From contig CM041297.1 of assembly GCA_023052935.1 (NCBI GenBank), positions 102,094,563-102,158,562 of the forward strand: 64,000 nt of DNA. The letters run 5' to 3'. The stretch is from Piezodorus guildinii. Lineage: Eukaryota > Arthropoda > Insecta > Hemiptera > Pentatomidae. Each line of letters starts with the position of its first letter. Positions within the stretch are counted from its first letter, which is position 1. The translations under genes and the position numbers were made by a program. Below are positions 44,901-53,968 of the stretch, piece after piece. The notes below the pieces were generated by a model. That model was not told the origin of the DNA. It saw only the letters and a program-made list of their open reading frames with translations, and made no database searches.

Positions 44901-45986
44901 CCATCGGGGAAGTGGAGAGACCGAGGGAACTGGTGCTTCTACTTCAATTTTAATTGCTATAGGACGATGATCACTGCCGCCGAGCTGGTCCATAATTGTT
45001 CTAGTGGCCTTGATTGCCAGATTATTAGTTGCAAATGCTAAGTCCGGTGTTGTGCACGTTTTCCAAGTGCGAGAGTAGAAAGTGGGTAGATCTTCTGGAC
45101 TGTTTAGGAGCAGTAATGAATTTTCTATTTGCCATGCCTCTACCTCTTCTCCTCTTGCATCAAGATGATCATATCCCCATGCTGGAGAGTGTGCGTTGAA
45201 GTCACCGATGATAAGACAGTCCTCTTCTGGGATGTTCAAAGCTTGAAGGGAAAGCGCCTTGTTATTCGGACAGTAGTAGTTGAAGATCTTTAGTTGGCGG
45301 TCTTCCAGTTGGATTTTAACACCTATTATTTCGCATTCTATGTTCTGTGGAATTTCATTTGGAAGTATTTCCTGGGCTGGGAAATCGTGACGAATCATCA
45401 TTAGTATCCCTCCCTTATTTTGTCCAATGCGGTCTCTTCTAAAAGTTTGGTAACCCCTAATGCTGAGTCTTAAATTGGGGTTCAGGTAGGTCTCCTGGAT
45501 GCAGATGATGTCAAAGTCTTCATCTTTCATTTTTTTTGCAAGTATGATTTTTTTGTTAAGGATGCCCTCTGCATTCCATTGAAGGATTTTAAGTGGTTTC
45601 TTGATAGTTTTTTCTGCGTCAGTAACTCTTAATGCCCTCGATCCCCTGGCCCTGACTGTGCGACAAGGGGGAAGGTTACCACCAGTAGCTCTAACGCGGC
45701 CCCTCCGAGTAGGGCCAGATGCTCTGCTCGCCTGGCGGGATTCTGCAAGAGATGCATCTCGTATCAATCTATTTCGTCCAATCATAATTACCATATTTGG
45801 GAAGAAAATGCGTAACATCACGTTTGTCTTGTCATCCATTGGATACAAGGGTATATTTGCACCTTTAGGTCTGATGTATCCGACTTCGGCGGCCCTTTTT
45901 TCATAGGGGTAGATCCCTCCGCAGTTCATCAGCCGTTCTGTAGTCCGTCTACTCCGCCTGACAATAATCTTCAAGGACCCTGCCAA
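41907..45986 (-). CDS. LINE polyprotein: endonuclease, reverse transcriptase, RNase H
   Basis: The 1359-residue frame has a basic N-terminal region (residues 1-130, rich in Arg, no zinc knuckle) and an APE-type endonuclease from ~132 (LKILQWNAEG, IICIQETYL, GDFNAHSPAWG, GGSDHRPIAI). The reverse transcriptase follows (SYRPITLLSCTGKLMERI, WVDFEKAFDKVW, GVPQGGVLSP, catalytic YADD at 799-802). RNase H starts at ~1094 (VYTDGSATG, ...KAEEQAI..., SDAASVLHAL, WIPGHCGLYGNEVADHLAK), with D, E, D and the final D in place. The C-terminus has a CGC...H-x4-C cluster (CGCRTGDQTAEHILQTC). All catalytic residues I can check are present, so the protein may be active. A separate gag ORF is not seen. The first ATG of the frame was taken as start. 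Confidence 0.95.
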   Translation of the reverse strand: MAGSLKIIVRRSRRTTERLMNCGGIYPYEKRAAEVGYIRPKGANIPLYPMDDKTNVMLRIFFPNMVIMIGRNRLIRDASLAESRQASRASGPTRRGRVRATGGNLPPCRTVRARGSRALRVTDAEKTIKKPLKILQWNAEGILNKKIILAKKMKDEDFDIICIQETYLNPNLRLSIRGYQTFRRDRIGQNKGGILMMIRHDFPAQEILPNEIPQNIECEIIGVKIQLEDRQLKIFNYYCPNNKALSLQALNIPEEDCLIIGDFNAHSPAWGYDHLDARGEEVEAWQIENSLLLLNSPEDLPTFYSRTWKTCTTPDLAFATNNLAIKATRTIMDQLGGSDHRPIAIKIEVEAPVPSVSPLPRWNFKKANWIMFEDITNKLTANLKSNSTKVNYTAKQFTDAIMKAAKESIPRGSRKNYKPYWTPELDTLESEVSQAREVAEKEPSELNNTKLKEATKKLQHVLQTSKKNAWREKTEELNLDREGAKLWKLAKNLAGEKSNQNKITLECGNRLLNQKEAADLLIKHISGIGDLNICRKQQKNMQKLLRTHLKRAKLFPGEMDAPFTSEELNNALRTLKLKCSSGEDGVMNEFLINMGRVAKTQLLKLFNTSWKIGIFPDMWKRGIVVPFLKEGKPSGDANSYRPITLLSCTGKLMERIVNNRIMWTLEKNKLLAPEQAAFRKHRSTEDQVAFITQEIEDSFQRKEHTVAVWVDFEKAFDKVWNDGLMVKIAKMGIEGRALTWLNNYLRNRKGRICLGSQRSRQRTIENGVPQGGVLSPTLFLIYINDIIEELPRNVKASLYADDLAFWSHATSILVAKYRIQTALNAIHEWTEKWAMKINISKTKYTIFSLSPNIRADLNLKVNVNKISKEDSPTYLGIVLDPRLTWKKQIEKSIVKASKRTALMKKIAGSNWGADHQTLKSLYTGYVRPVIEYGISSWGTAAQSNFNKINIAQNQGLRLITGAIKSTPINKMETTGGMLSMENRRDVKLLNLQTKARSIPSHPLQKRTTERNANRLKRTSPLHKINSLISEHNLTSLQNEQTRIVSNSPPWNSLLQPQIHLTVPGIKRKEPLELQLMKSLSVKMLNERYPSTSWTRVYTDGSATGAIANGGAGVHIEFPSRNTLDKAIPTGLRCTNFKAEEQAILEGSKILRRLNRNADSKIVFLSDAASVLHALKSKRKLGLHTLVEEIENLQLQYSEVVLQWIPGHCGLYGNEVADHLAKEGAALPQPNCTQTLLEAISINRAAVNAKWNDLHPNRDPEDAYYKMSRKEQVVLFRLRTGHNRMRVHLYKKFGIGESSLCGCRTGDQTAEHILQTCPQLEDIRKRIWPKPTELVTKLYGDLEDLKRTIEFTFLLSDIAI

Positions 45987-46193
45987 CTGCTGTTTTCGGC
46001 TCCAAAGAAGTAATGGTGACGCTGCTGCCCGTCATCATGGTTTTTTCGTTAGGGGATTTCCTTCCCGTAGGTGAGTTCCCTTACCAGGTTAACGTACCTC
46101 ACCAGCACGTTGATTTTATTTTTATGGACCTTAAAAAAAGGTCCAACCCTCCTCCTTTTTCAACCAGGGCTTGGGACCGGCTATGGCGGAGTT
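45987..46193 (-). promoter_or_regulatory. 5' leader of the RNase H LINE, structured
   Basis: The leader begins AACTCCGCCATAGCCGGTCC. It can form a stem between GGTCC-CAA-G-CCC (about 46170-46180) and GGG-TT-GGACC (about 46137-46148), and the same GGACC can instead pair downstream in GGACCTT-TTTTT-AAGGTCC. The two stems are mutually exclusive. Non-LTR elements of several clades place promoters or self-cleaving ribozymes here; I can only show the potential fold. Confidence 0.4.
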
Positions 46194-46339
46194 ACTGATA
46201 TAACTCATCAGTCTTCTTCAAAATGATGTTTTTATTCAGTTGAATCTATTTTTATTTTTATTGCTATTTATTCACCTATAATTATCATTATTTTATTTAC
46301 TTACACTTACCTATATATGAAATATATAGTGAGGAAAAG

Positions 46340-46760
46340 TATTAACTTTTTTTTTTTTATTATTTATTTTATTTATTCGATTAGACCATTAGGAGATCAC
46401 GATTGTAGACTACCTTGAAGCATATTTCAATTTTATATTTGTTCTTCTTCTTTTCCAAGAAGCTTTTTTCAACTCAGAAAACCGCTGTTTTCGTTCTTCC
46501 ATCCACTTGGTTCCCGTTCTTACATTCATGTGTTTGACTTGGAAACAACCCTTCATGACTTTTCCCCAAAATATTTTTCTGTTCGTTGTTTCTTAAATTA
46601 TAATTCCTGTTTCTTAAATTATAATTCCAACTCACTCAAGATCTTCTTTTACTTCCTTAACCCAGGCTATTGCCGATTTCATTTCAAACAGTTTGTGGAC
46701 TAATTTCTTAGCCATCCTGTTACCTTCCATCCAACAAACGTGCCCGAAATATTTTATTGA
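46340..46760 (-). pseudogene. LINE ORF2 C-terminal fragment (RTE/CR1-like tail)
   Basis: Minus strand shows IKYFGHVCWMEGNRMAKKLV, then WVKEVKEDLE and a Lys/Arg-rich end (TKWMEERKQRFSELKKASWK), followed by an A-rich tail at 46340-46375. A perfect 21-bp tandem duplication (TGTTTCTTAAATT...CC, twice) at about 46587-46628 lies in the middle. The catalytic domain is absent. Confidence 0.6.
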
Positions 46761-46969
46761 ATAAAATTATTTATTTTTATTTTGGTTTTGCTAATTTTAT
46801 TTGGGATAACCGTTTTCGTAAAGATGTGGGGGTGATAATAACCATTAGCAGTTTTTTGTTCTAAAAATTAAAACAGGAACAGGCAGGTCGGAAGCATCCA
46901 TACTATAATTAGCATCAATTAGATTTAATCATGAATGACTAAGCTTCAGGGAGCGGAATGTTGAAGATC

Positions 46970-47338
46970 AATTGAAACGTTGATTTCCAAAAGGTACTGT
47001 ATCCATTCTAGGATATTTTACAGGCGTGCAAAGCTCTTATTACTATATTATTAAACCCTATCTTCTTATTTGATTCTTTTCGCATTAAAATCTAGATTTT
47101 TTTTTCTACATTAATACCATTATAAAGTTATGGAACTAAACTAGAAAATACGTACCTACAGAAAATAAATGCATTTCTAAACCGCGTTTTTGAAGGACTT
47201 GCGAGTTCATTATATAAAATAAAACAGAATATTTAGATAAAACAGAATAAAGAGAATAAAAATATTTCAAAACATCGATTTCGTGAAAAATGTCTTATAG
47301 TACCTTTTGGAAATCAACGTCTAAATTAAACAAAAGAG
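46970..47338. mobile_element. MITE-like inverted-repeat element, copy 2
   Basis: The left end AATTGAAACGTTGATTTCCA and inverted right end AATTTAGACGTTGATTTCCA continue into AAGGTACT. The interior shares TATCCATTCTAGGA, TTACAGG and TTACTATATTATTAAAC with the copy at 33139-33535. Non-coding, about 369 bp. Confidence 0.78.
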
Positions 47339-48365
47339 GGTCTTCTAGATGAGGTTTTATAAATAAATGTCAGTGCACGGAATGACTACGAAACAAATAA
47401 ATCAAATAATAAAATGCACTAAGAAGAAAAACAAAAACAAACATCATCTAACCTCTGATCCTTTACAAGCAATCAAGATCAGTTTTTTTTTAATAATTTG
47501 ATAGTCCGTAATACGAGTGCCTCTTGAGAACCTTTATCACAGATTTCGAAGCCATAAATTTATCCATTAAGTATTCCAGGTACACCGAGATATCTTTAAT
47601 TAATATCACTTAATATATTACTGCTAAAGAACGGGTATCACCACTTAAAATTGGTTAGGTATTAAGTAACTAGTTAAATCGAATTAGATATAAGAATTAC
47701 AGAAATAATACCTAAACAATCAGTTAAATATGCACCACATTCTTTAACTTAAGCAGTAGGGAGATGTTTATAAATAAACCAGGTTGAGATGTATTTACGT
47801 TAATGGGAAAAATAACAATAATACGTTCAACTCAACTATCTGTCAATCAGTTCTTTTTTAAACTATGCACAAGTTATTATTTAGTAATAGGTTTTAGTTT
47901 TATTCTGTCAAATTTACTATTCAAATAGCACATTAGTAGAAGTAGATATAACCAAAATTACTGAATATATTTTAGCTTTTTAACGTGATCATCACAACTC
48001 GTTCAAATGTAAATTTTTTAAAACATAGTTTAAGCCTTTTACCTGAAATATTCATAATAATTAGGTTTCAGAAATAAGTTTATTTCTGTCCGCTTAAAAT
48101 CATTTTAAGTAGCCATTGAACGTTTTCTTATAGTAACCTACCTAAACTCTAAACAAGGATACAAAGCACAATATAATAAAATATAATTGTTATAAATTTA
48201 TTATACTTGCTAATACTGATCAGATTAAGACGATTTTGCTTTGATGTGCTTAGAAATTTAATTATCTTTCAGATGAGTACTTTTAATTTTCAAGACGATT
48301 TTAAAAAGTTTTGGATTTTTTTTTTTTTTTGCCTGGGGGAGAAGCTGGGTCCTACTTAATCAGCA
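47339..48365. other. Unassigned DNA
   Basis: A T-run lies at 48319-48332. Nothing else recognised. Confidence 0.5.
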
Positions 48366-48369
48366 TAAA

Positions 48370-48710
48370 AGCAGACTGAATTAATGAAATCCGAAATGAA
48401 ATATCTAAGGAGAGTAGCTGGCCGAACCATAAGAGACCACATCCGAAACGAACGGATTCGAGAAGATCTGAAGGTGGCTCCATTGTTATGGAAAGTAAAA
48501 CGCTCAAATGGTCAAATGGAAAGGGAGCCCCGAAAATTCTTTGAGGGAAGACCGATGGTCGAATGAGATTACGAAACTGGGAGAGAAGAAGGGCAAGCAG
48601 CTGGTGCTTTGAGAACTTTGGCAAAGGACTGCGATGGATGGCAAAAACGGATAGATGAGGCCCATCTACGCTGTAAAGCACCAAGGTGGAAGAAGAAGAA
48701 GAAAATTGAT
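48370..48710 (+). pseudogene. LINE ORF2 C-terminal fragment ending in GAA repeats
   Basis: Residues EMKYLRRVAGRTIRDHIRNE, IREDLKVAPLL and, after frameshifts, QAAGALRTLAKDCDGWQKRID follow the standard C-terminal order of many insect LINE reverse transcriptases. The end, AAGGTGGAAGAAGAAGAAG, is a (GAA)n tail as in the full-length LINE at 41881-46193, but the coding text is different. Confidence 0.7.
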
Positions 48711-49440
48711 TTAACCACTTAGAGGAAGAATTTTTCCAAACCCAGCCTTATTACACATGTAGACGCTAAGATGAACCTCCAAGTCTAATTTCAGCTTCAC
48801 AGCCACACTCATTTTTGAGAGTCTGCGATGACCAGGAAAGTGAGTGAAACAATACATCCATTTATGAAGAAAGATAAATGTAAAACATGGCCACTTGAAT
48901 TGAGGCAAGAACAAAGTCATAAGGAAAAAACAAGCCTCTAACATATCATTACCAGAAAACTAATGACTCAAGCGCCATATTTAGACGGCACGCAGAACTG
49001 CGTGTTGATGTATGTATAATTTTGAAAGTATAGAATTCAAGATAAAAATATTTCATCAAAAATACTATTCTATTCCGCCTAATTGTACAGAAATTACTAT
49101 TTTACTTAATTAGAAATCATTGCACAAGGAGGATTCGCGGTTCATGCTCCCACTAAATATAATTGAAGTACTGACACCTCAAGAGTTGAAACACCTGTGT
49201 AATGATGATAGGCTGGATAATTATGGAACTATTTAAAAGATAATCAGCGCTAGGCCGAAGGAGAAACATTATTCGACGCAGGCGAGAGTACTGTATTGGC
49301 TATTACAAGATTTTTATGACGTTGAGAAAGAGAGGTATGTAGGCGTGATCTGTCCGTACTATCGGCACACAACTTCTGTTAGGCCATTATATTTGTATTT
49401 ATTCCTCTCAGAATATCTGTCTCCCAAAAAACAGAACCTT
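48711..49440. other. Unassigned DNA
   Basis: Nothing recognised. Confidence 0.45.
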
Positions 49441-49441
49441 C

Positions 49442-49660
49442 TTTATTGAGGATGTATAGTCGACTATTGAAATCGTCATAGGCAGAAAAAATCGGGAGTC
49501 AGTCGTTTAAAAATATTTTAATTTTGCCGACGTTTCGGTCCAAACATGTGAGCCATCATCGGGGCTGCAAACATCAGAACAAACTACTATACAACTATCA
49601 TATTGTATTGATATGTATCTCTTTTATAGTTCTAATGTTTGCAGCCCTAATGATGACTTA
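49442..49660. repeat. Penelope-like terminal fragment with hammerhead-like core
   Basis: ATTGAGGATGTATAGTCGACT and GGGAGTCAGTC...TTTAAAAATATTTTAATT match the arms at 40088-40600. A minus-strand core at 49532-49562 has GAAAC and a GGCTCA/TGGACC stem, but CTGATGA is mutated to CCGATGA. Just downstream GGGCTGCAAACATCAGAAC recurs inverted at about 49625-49655. Confidence 0.5.
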
Positions 49661-51387
49661 TAAGAACATTCTTTAATTAACAATCCATAACAAGAATACT
49701 TAGAATCCATTATTTAATATGAATTATTATTATTAATATTTTATTGAACAGTTGAGTCACTGGAATAATATTCATAATAAATGTATAAAGGATTAATTTT
49801 TGTTTTTATTTTATTTACAATAATAAAAAATTGCATTCGTTAAAAACCTGCTCACTCGTTTATTTTATTTACTAATAAAATTACCTTCCTCGAGATACAT
49901 GATATCGATCAGAATAAATATTTGCCAAAGTAAAATTAAATAAATAAAAATATCACTAATAAGAATTTCCACAGTGAGGTATTTACTTAATAAAAAAAGT
50001 GAACATACGCATAAACTAGTTTCAATTTCAACATTCAATTTAATAGGTTTGGCTTCAGCCAATGACCTAAGGCCAGCTAGTCCCTACTTCTAATTTTATC
50101 TGTCGCAATCCATACAGGGTTGCAATACATCATACACGACAAGATGACTTGTAAATAGCACAGCTGTATGTTTAAAGTAAAAAACACGTAGGAGTTAAAA
50201 ATTAACAAGTTATAATAGAGTATAAAAAATGTCCATCATTGACCGTTTGGATTAAATACGAAGCTATGTTAATACAATAGTTGTGCATAATATGAGGTTT
50301 TACAATAGCCAGGAAAGATCAAGAAAATAGTGTGAAATTTGATATGACTGAACAATAAATAACTCAATACACAGTAATGAAAAAATTGAGCAGGTTAAAA
50401 AATAATACTTCATCTCTTCATCAGATGTAATGTGTGAGAATTGTATTGTGTGCAATTTTATTTCCTTAGTATGAATTAGATAAATATCTATTAAGCTAGA
50501 TTTTTTTGTATTTTTTTTTTTAAATAATCGTAAAATTCAATCACGCTATTTAAATACAAGGTCAACTATACTAATAGCAAACGCAGACAATTACCATAAA
50601 TAAAACTGTATAAATCTATCTTTATTAAATAAAAGGCAATCTAGATAAAACATTAGGCTAGACGATAACGGGTGATTAATTATTACATCATAATAATTGA
50701 GATAAAACAATTTAAAAATATATAAATATATATTAAATTGATAAATGGTAGAGGACTGATACTACTGAATTATAATAATACTAAAAATGTTATTATAAGA
50801 GCCTAACTCAAAATTGATATCGCAAAAATTCAGATAAGAAAAATATGACCTGGAGAGCAGATGTCTATTTTAAAAGTATTCACCGAAGAAATCAGTCAAA
50901 TTGATTCTCATCGTAGAACTATGTTTATAAAGAATCAAGCAATTCGATGTGCACTGATGTGAAGAATATAATCATCAGATAAAAAACCAAGGCTTATAGA
51001 TATCGACCATGACCAATCGGATCCAATCATATGTGATTAGACACTTTGAGCAATCAGCAAGTAGTCATTAGTGGTCATTAACGATTATCTCAACATCAAG
51101 GCATAAGTAGTGTAATAAAGAAGTTTTGCAAAGGCTAAACTATGGCAGAACAGTGTCATAAAATTATAATAATGTTCCGAATCAAAACAGGCCTGAGCAC
51201 CTAAAAAATGGGTCCGGTTTTAAAACAAGTATTCATTCACTCACGTTCGCACCTATCGTTACCAGCGGTTTTCCAACTCTTAACTGATAAATTCCAGAAG
51301 CTTACCACGAATAAAAAACGTATCTTCGGGAAAAAGGGACAGACAAAACAGAAACGCAAAAAAGTACAATACAAAACCTATTTTAAC
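49661..51387. other. Unassigned DNA
   Basis: The minus frame 49865-50062 and the first part of the plus frame 51208-51390 have no recognisable content. Nothing else is seen. Confidence 0.45.
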
Positions 51388-51396
51388 ATAATTAGA

Positions 51397-51954
51397 ATCC
51401 TCATACAAGACTTACACATTAAGAAACTGCTCGTCGATGCCGATTGCTACTACATTTACTACACAAATGTTCAAAACTTCCATTGCATAAAGCTCATATA
51501 TGTTACCATTATCAGGCCGATCCGGATGTATAGAACCGAGCATTGGGGCTCTACTAAACCATCGAATTCCTCCCGCATCCAATTCTTACAATCCAAAATC
51601 ATTCGCAAAATCCTGAATGCTCCTTACTTCGTCACAAATAAAATAAAATAACGACCTTAATATCCCATTTCTTGCAGATCTTTCTCGTACCCAATATACC
51701 ACTTTTAATTCGAAATTCCCAACTCCACATAAACCCTTTTGTCCGCAACCTATCAATCTCACATATTCCTGATGACCCTCCGAGGCGATTGAAAAGACGA
51801 TGGCCTCGGGATCTACTAACTTAAATAAACATCGAAGTACTACAGCTGGGTAGTTTCTTCCCAAGCCTTTTCACGCCCTTTATTATAATTCAACACTTAA
51901 CTTGTTGTATTTATGTCATATAAGTACAGTTGTGAAATTCAATAAAATACAAAA
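51397..51954 (+). pseudogene. Family B LINE, 5'-truncated, with target duplication
   Basis: Starts ATCCTCATACAAGACTT, at the same internal base as the copy at 30429. It runs through GSTKPSNSSRIQFLQSKIIRK, ILNAPYFVTN and a PPRRLKRRWPRDLLT-like end to a 3' UTR ending AATAAAATACAAAA. ATAATTAGA flanks it at 51388-51396 and 51955-51963. No catalytic domain. Confidence 0.87.
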
Positions 51955-51963
51955 ATAATTAGA

Positions 51964-52634
51964 GAACTAATTATTATTTGCGGGTCGGTTCCTTCTTCGG
52001 TTAGTACCAATGGTGGCATGTGATCAGCGATTCCATCTCAGCGACTCAGACAGGAAGGAACCATTTAAGGAGGACCTGAGTCCAAGATCCGAAGTAAGAA
52101 GGTTTCAGGTTGCACAATTGTTTTAATGAGCAGTTAAGTAACCTATTGATTGACCATTCAATCCAGAACACCGGTAGAAATTTCGAAGGATAAACAGCTG
52201 ATATAAGCACATGCAGCAGTTTATAGGTATTATGAACAATATTTCTTATTAGTACTTGTTTAATTAACAATACAGACAAGTAAACATCTGAGTTGAGATA
52301 GCAAAATGGGATAAGTAATTTTTTCTAGAAATAAGAGTATTTCACATTCTGGAGTGTTATTCGTTTATGTTTAGAAGGTGAAAAATGTCGTAAGTGTTTT
52401 TCTTTCAGTTTATGAGTAAACAACTCTACCTTGTACAAATAAACAATCCACCTTCTAAACATTAACCAATCAACACTCCAGAATATGAAAACACTTATTT
52501 GTAGAAAAAGTTACAGACACCCTTTTTTCCATTAAATCACAGAAAAATGTCTACTAATGTTAGACCCTATAATCTAACTGAAAATTCCCGTTAAAAGTTA
52601 GTCCAAGTTAAAAATTGTTGGTCCAAAATATAGA
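51964..52634. other. Unassigned DNA with an inverted pair near 52350-52490
   Basis: TTCACATTCTGGAGTGTT and TTTAGAAGGTG at about 52342-52380 recur inverted at about 52448-52490 (CACCTTCTAAA, AACACTCCAGAATATGAAA), a loose hairpin. No termini or coding are seen. Confidence 0.4.
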
Positions 52635-52657
52635 TTTTTTTTTAATTACATAAAGAA

Positions 52658-52953
52658 GAGAGCGGCGTGGTCTAATGTGTAGAGCACTAGTCCGCTGTTC
52701 TCCGGGTCGTTGATTCGAATTCCCGTTGTGACAAAATATTATTTAGCCGAGGGGCGACCCTGGGGTATGGAGACCCAACTTGAGTAAACCCAACCTCTAT
52801 AAAGTGGGTAACCAAAAGTTAGAGAAAGGCCTAGCGGATGGGCGTGAGCTCGGCCTTATAACCTCATAGCACAGCCAGTGGCCTAGAAATAGTACGAATC
52901 GAATCTATGCATGTAAGCCCTCTTCGTGGGTTGTGGAGGTACAAGTTTTTTAG
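52658..52953 (+). mobile_element. SINE family 2, complete, with 23-bp target duplication
   Basis: The 296-bp element starts GAGAGCGGCGTGGTCTAATG (A box), has TTGATTCGAATTCCC (B box), GCGACCCTGGGGTATGGAGA, and a unique 3' half ending GGAGGTACAAGTTTTTTAG. Nine T followed by AATTACATAAAGAA occurs at 52635-52657 and 52954-52976, a perfect target repeat of 23 bp. Confidence 0.9.
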
Positions 52954-52990
52954 TTTTTTTTTAATTACATAAAGAAACCACAAATATTCA

Positions 52991-53041
<51 letters not shown>
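52991..53041. repeat. Poly-A tract
   Basis: About 51 consecutive A, 15 bases after the SINE target repeat. It is not adjacent to an element end I can identify. Confidence 0.95.
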
Positions 53042-53044
<3 letters not shown>

Positions 53045-53697
53045 TAAAGTTATGGAATGGATATAATTCTGAAATATATAAGATACCGCAAACTGGTTGG
53101 TCCATTAATTACAGTGAAGTTCAACAACTCTGGATTTCCCAGTAATGTAGGATTTTCCGCCTTGAAATATATAATTTTAAATTATTTGAGGCGTGTTGAA
53201 ATTACTGTCGTTAAAAAAAAAAACAACGATTTGCCTAATTGCTTTCTAAAATCTAATATCAAATAAGTTATGACTGTAACCTTATCATTGTAAGAAAAAA
53301 AATGCCCGATAAGAAAAAAAAATTACGAAGAATCAAGAAAAGATTTAAGCAGGTCACACCGAATAGCCAAACGTTGTTTGTACTATGATATCTAGCCTTA
53401 TCTTCTTCCTTGTTGACAATGTGAATACGTTAAACAACGTTGTTTTATTGGATTCTATTGTCAATAATGATTCAGATTAGGGCCACAACACATTGTTCTA
53501 TTAAATTAGACCTCTTATGACTAATCAAAGTTTACATTTCAAAATATTTAGGCCAAATAGACCCCACACATAGAAATTACGGAATCATGGAAATAATAGA
53601 CTGTTAAACATTAGATTGCACGCTATAATAAATAAATGATTTATAAAATCCCGTACCTCTACAACCCATGTCTTGTATTCAGTACATATAGATTGTT
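53042..53697. other. Unassigned DNA
   Basis: Nothing recognised; the frame at 53057-53266 has no known content. Confidence 0.45.
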
Positions 53698-53968
53698 TGT
53701 TTATTCGTTTAACGTCACTTTTAAGCTACTATGGCTAATTGGACGATGCCACGGAGGGAGTCCTAAATTTTTCCTATCCAGGTTTAATTAGGTTAGGGAT
53801 CTTGATCGAGTACCTGACATCGCACAGGCTCGGGACCACCTTTTTACGTCCCCTCCGAAGGCATAACTAAGAATTTTCTTCTCCCATTAAACAATCCTGA
53901 GGCCACCCGCAGGTTTGAACCCGCTACCTTTGGCATAGAAAGCTGTTACTCTAGCCACTACTAAGGGT
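53698..53968 (-). mobile_element. SINE family 1 copy with long 3' end
   Basis: Minus strand: head GTAGTGGCTAGAGTAACAGC, B box GGTTCAAACCTGC, body GGTCCCGAGCCTGTGC and GGACTCCCTCCGTGGC, then AGCTTAAAAGTGACGTTAAA and an ATAAACAAACA end. It shows the full 3' extension that the copy at 61667 lacks. Confidence 0.8.

Larger units (their letters stand above)
41881..46193 (-). mobile_element. Full-length RNase H-bearing LINE with 12-bp target duplication
   Basis: ACTGATATAACT occurs at 41869-41880 and 46194-46205, bracketing a 4313-bp element read on the minus strand. It has a ~207-bp 5' leader, one long ORF, and a short 3' UTR that ends in (GAA)n rather than poly-A. A single ORF with endonuclease, RT and RNase H suggests the I/LOA/R1 group; I cannot choose among these without a tree. 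A perfect target repeat and an open 1359-codon ORF indicate recent insertion. Confidence 0.92.

Noticed and set aside
42054..45906. Several plus-strand frames opposite the large LINE ORF
   Set aside because: Antisense shadows of the 1359-codon ORF; no independent motifs.
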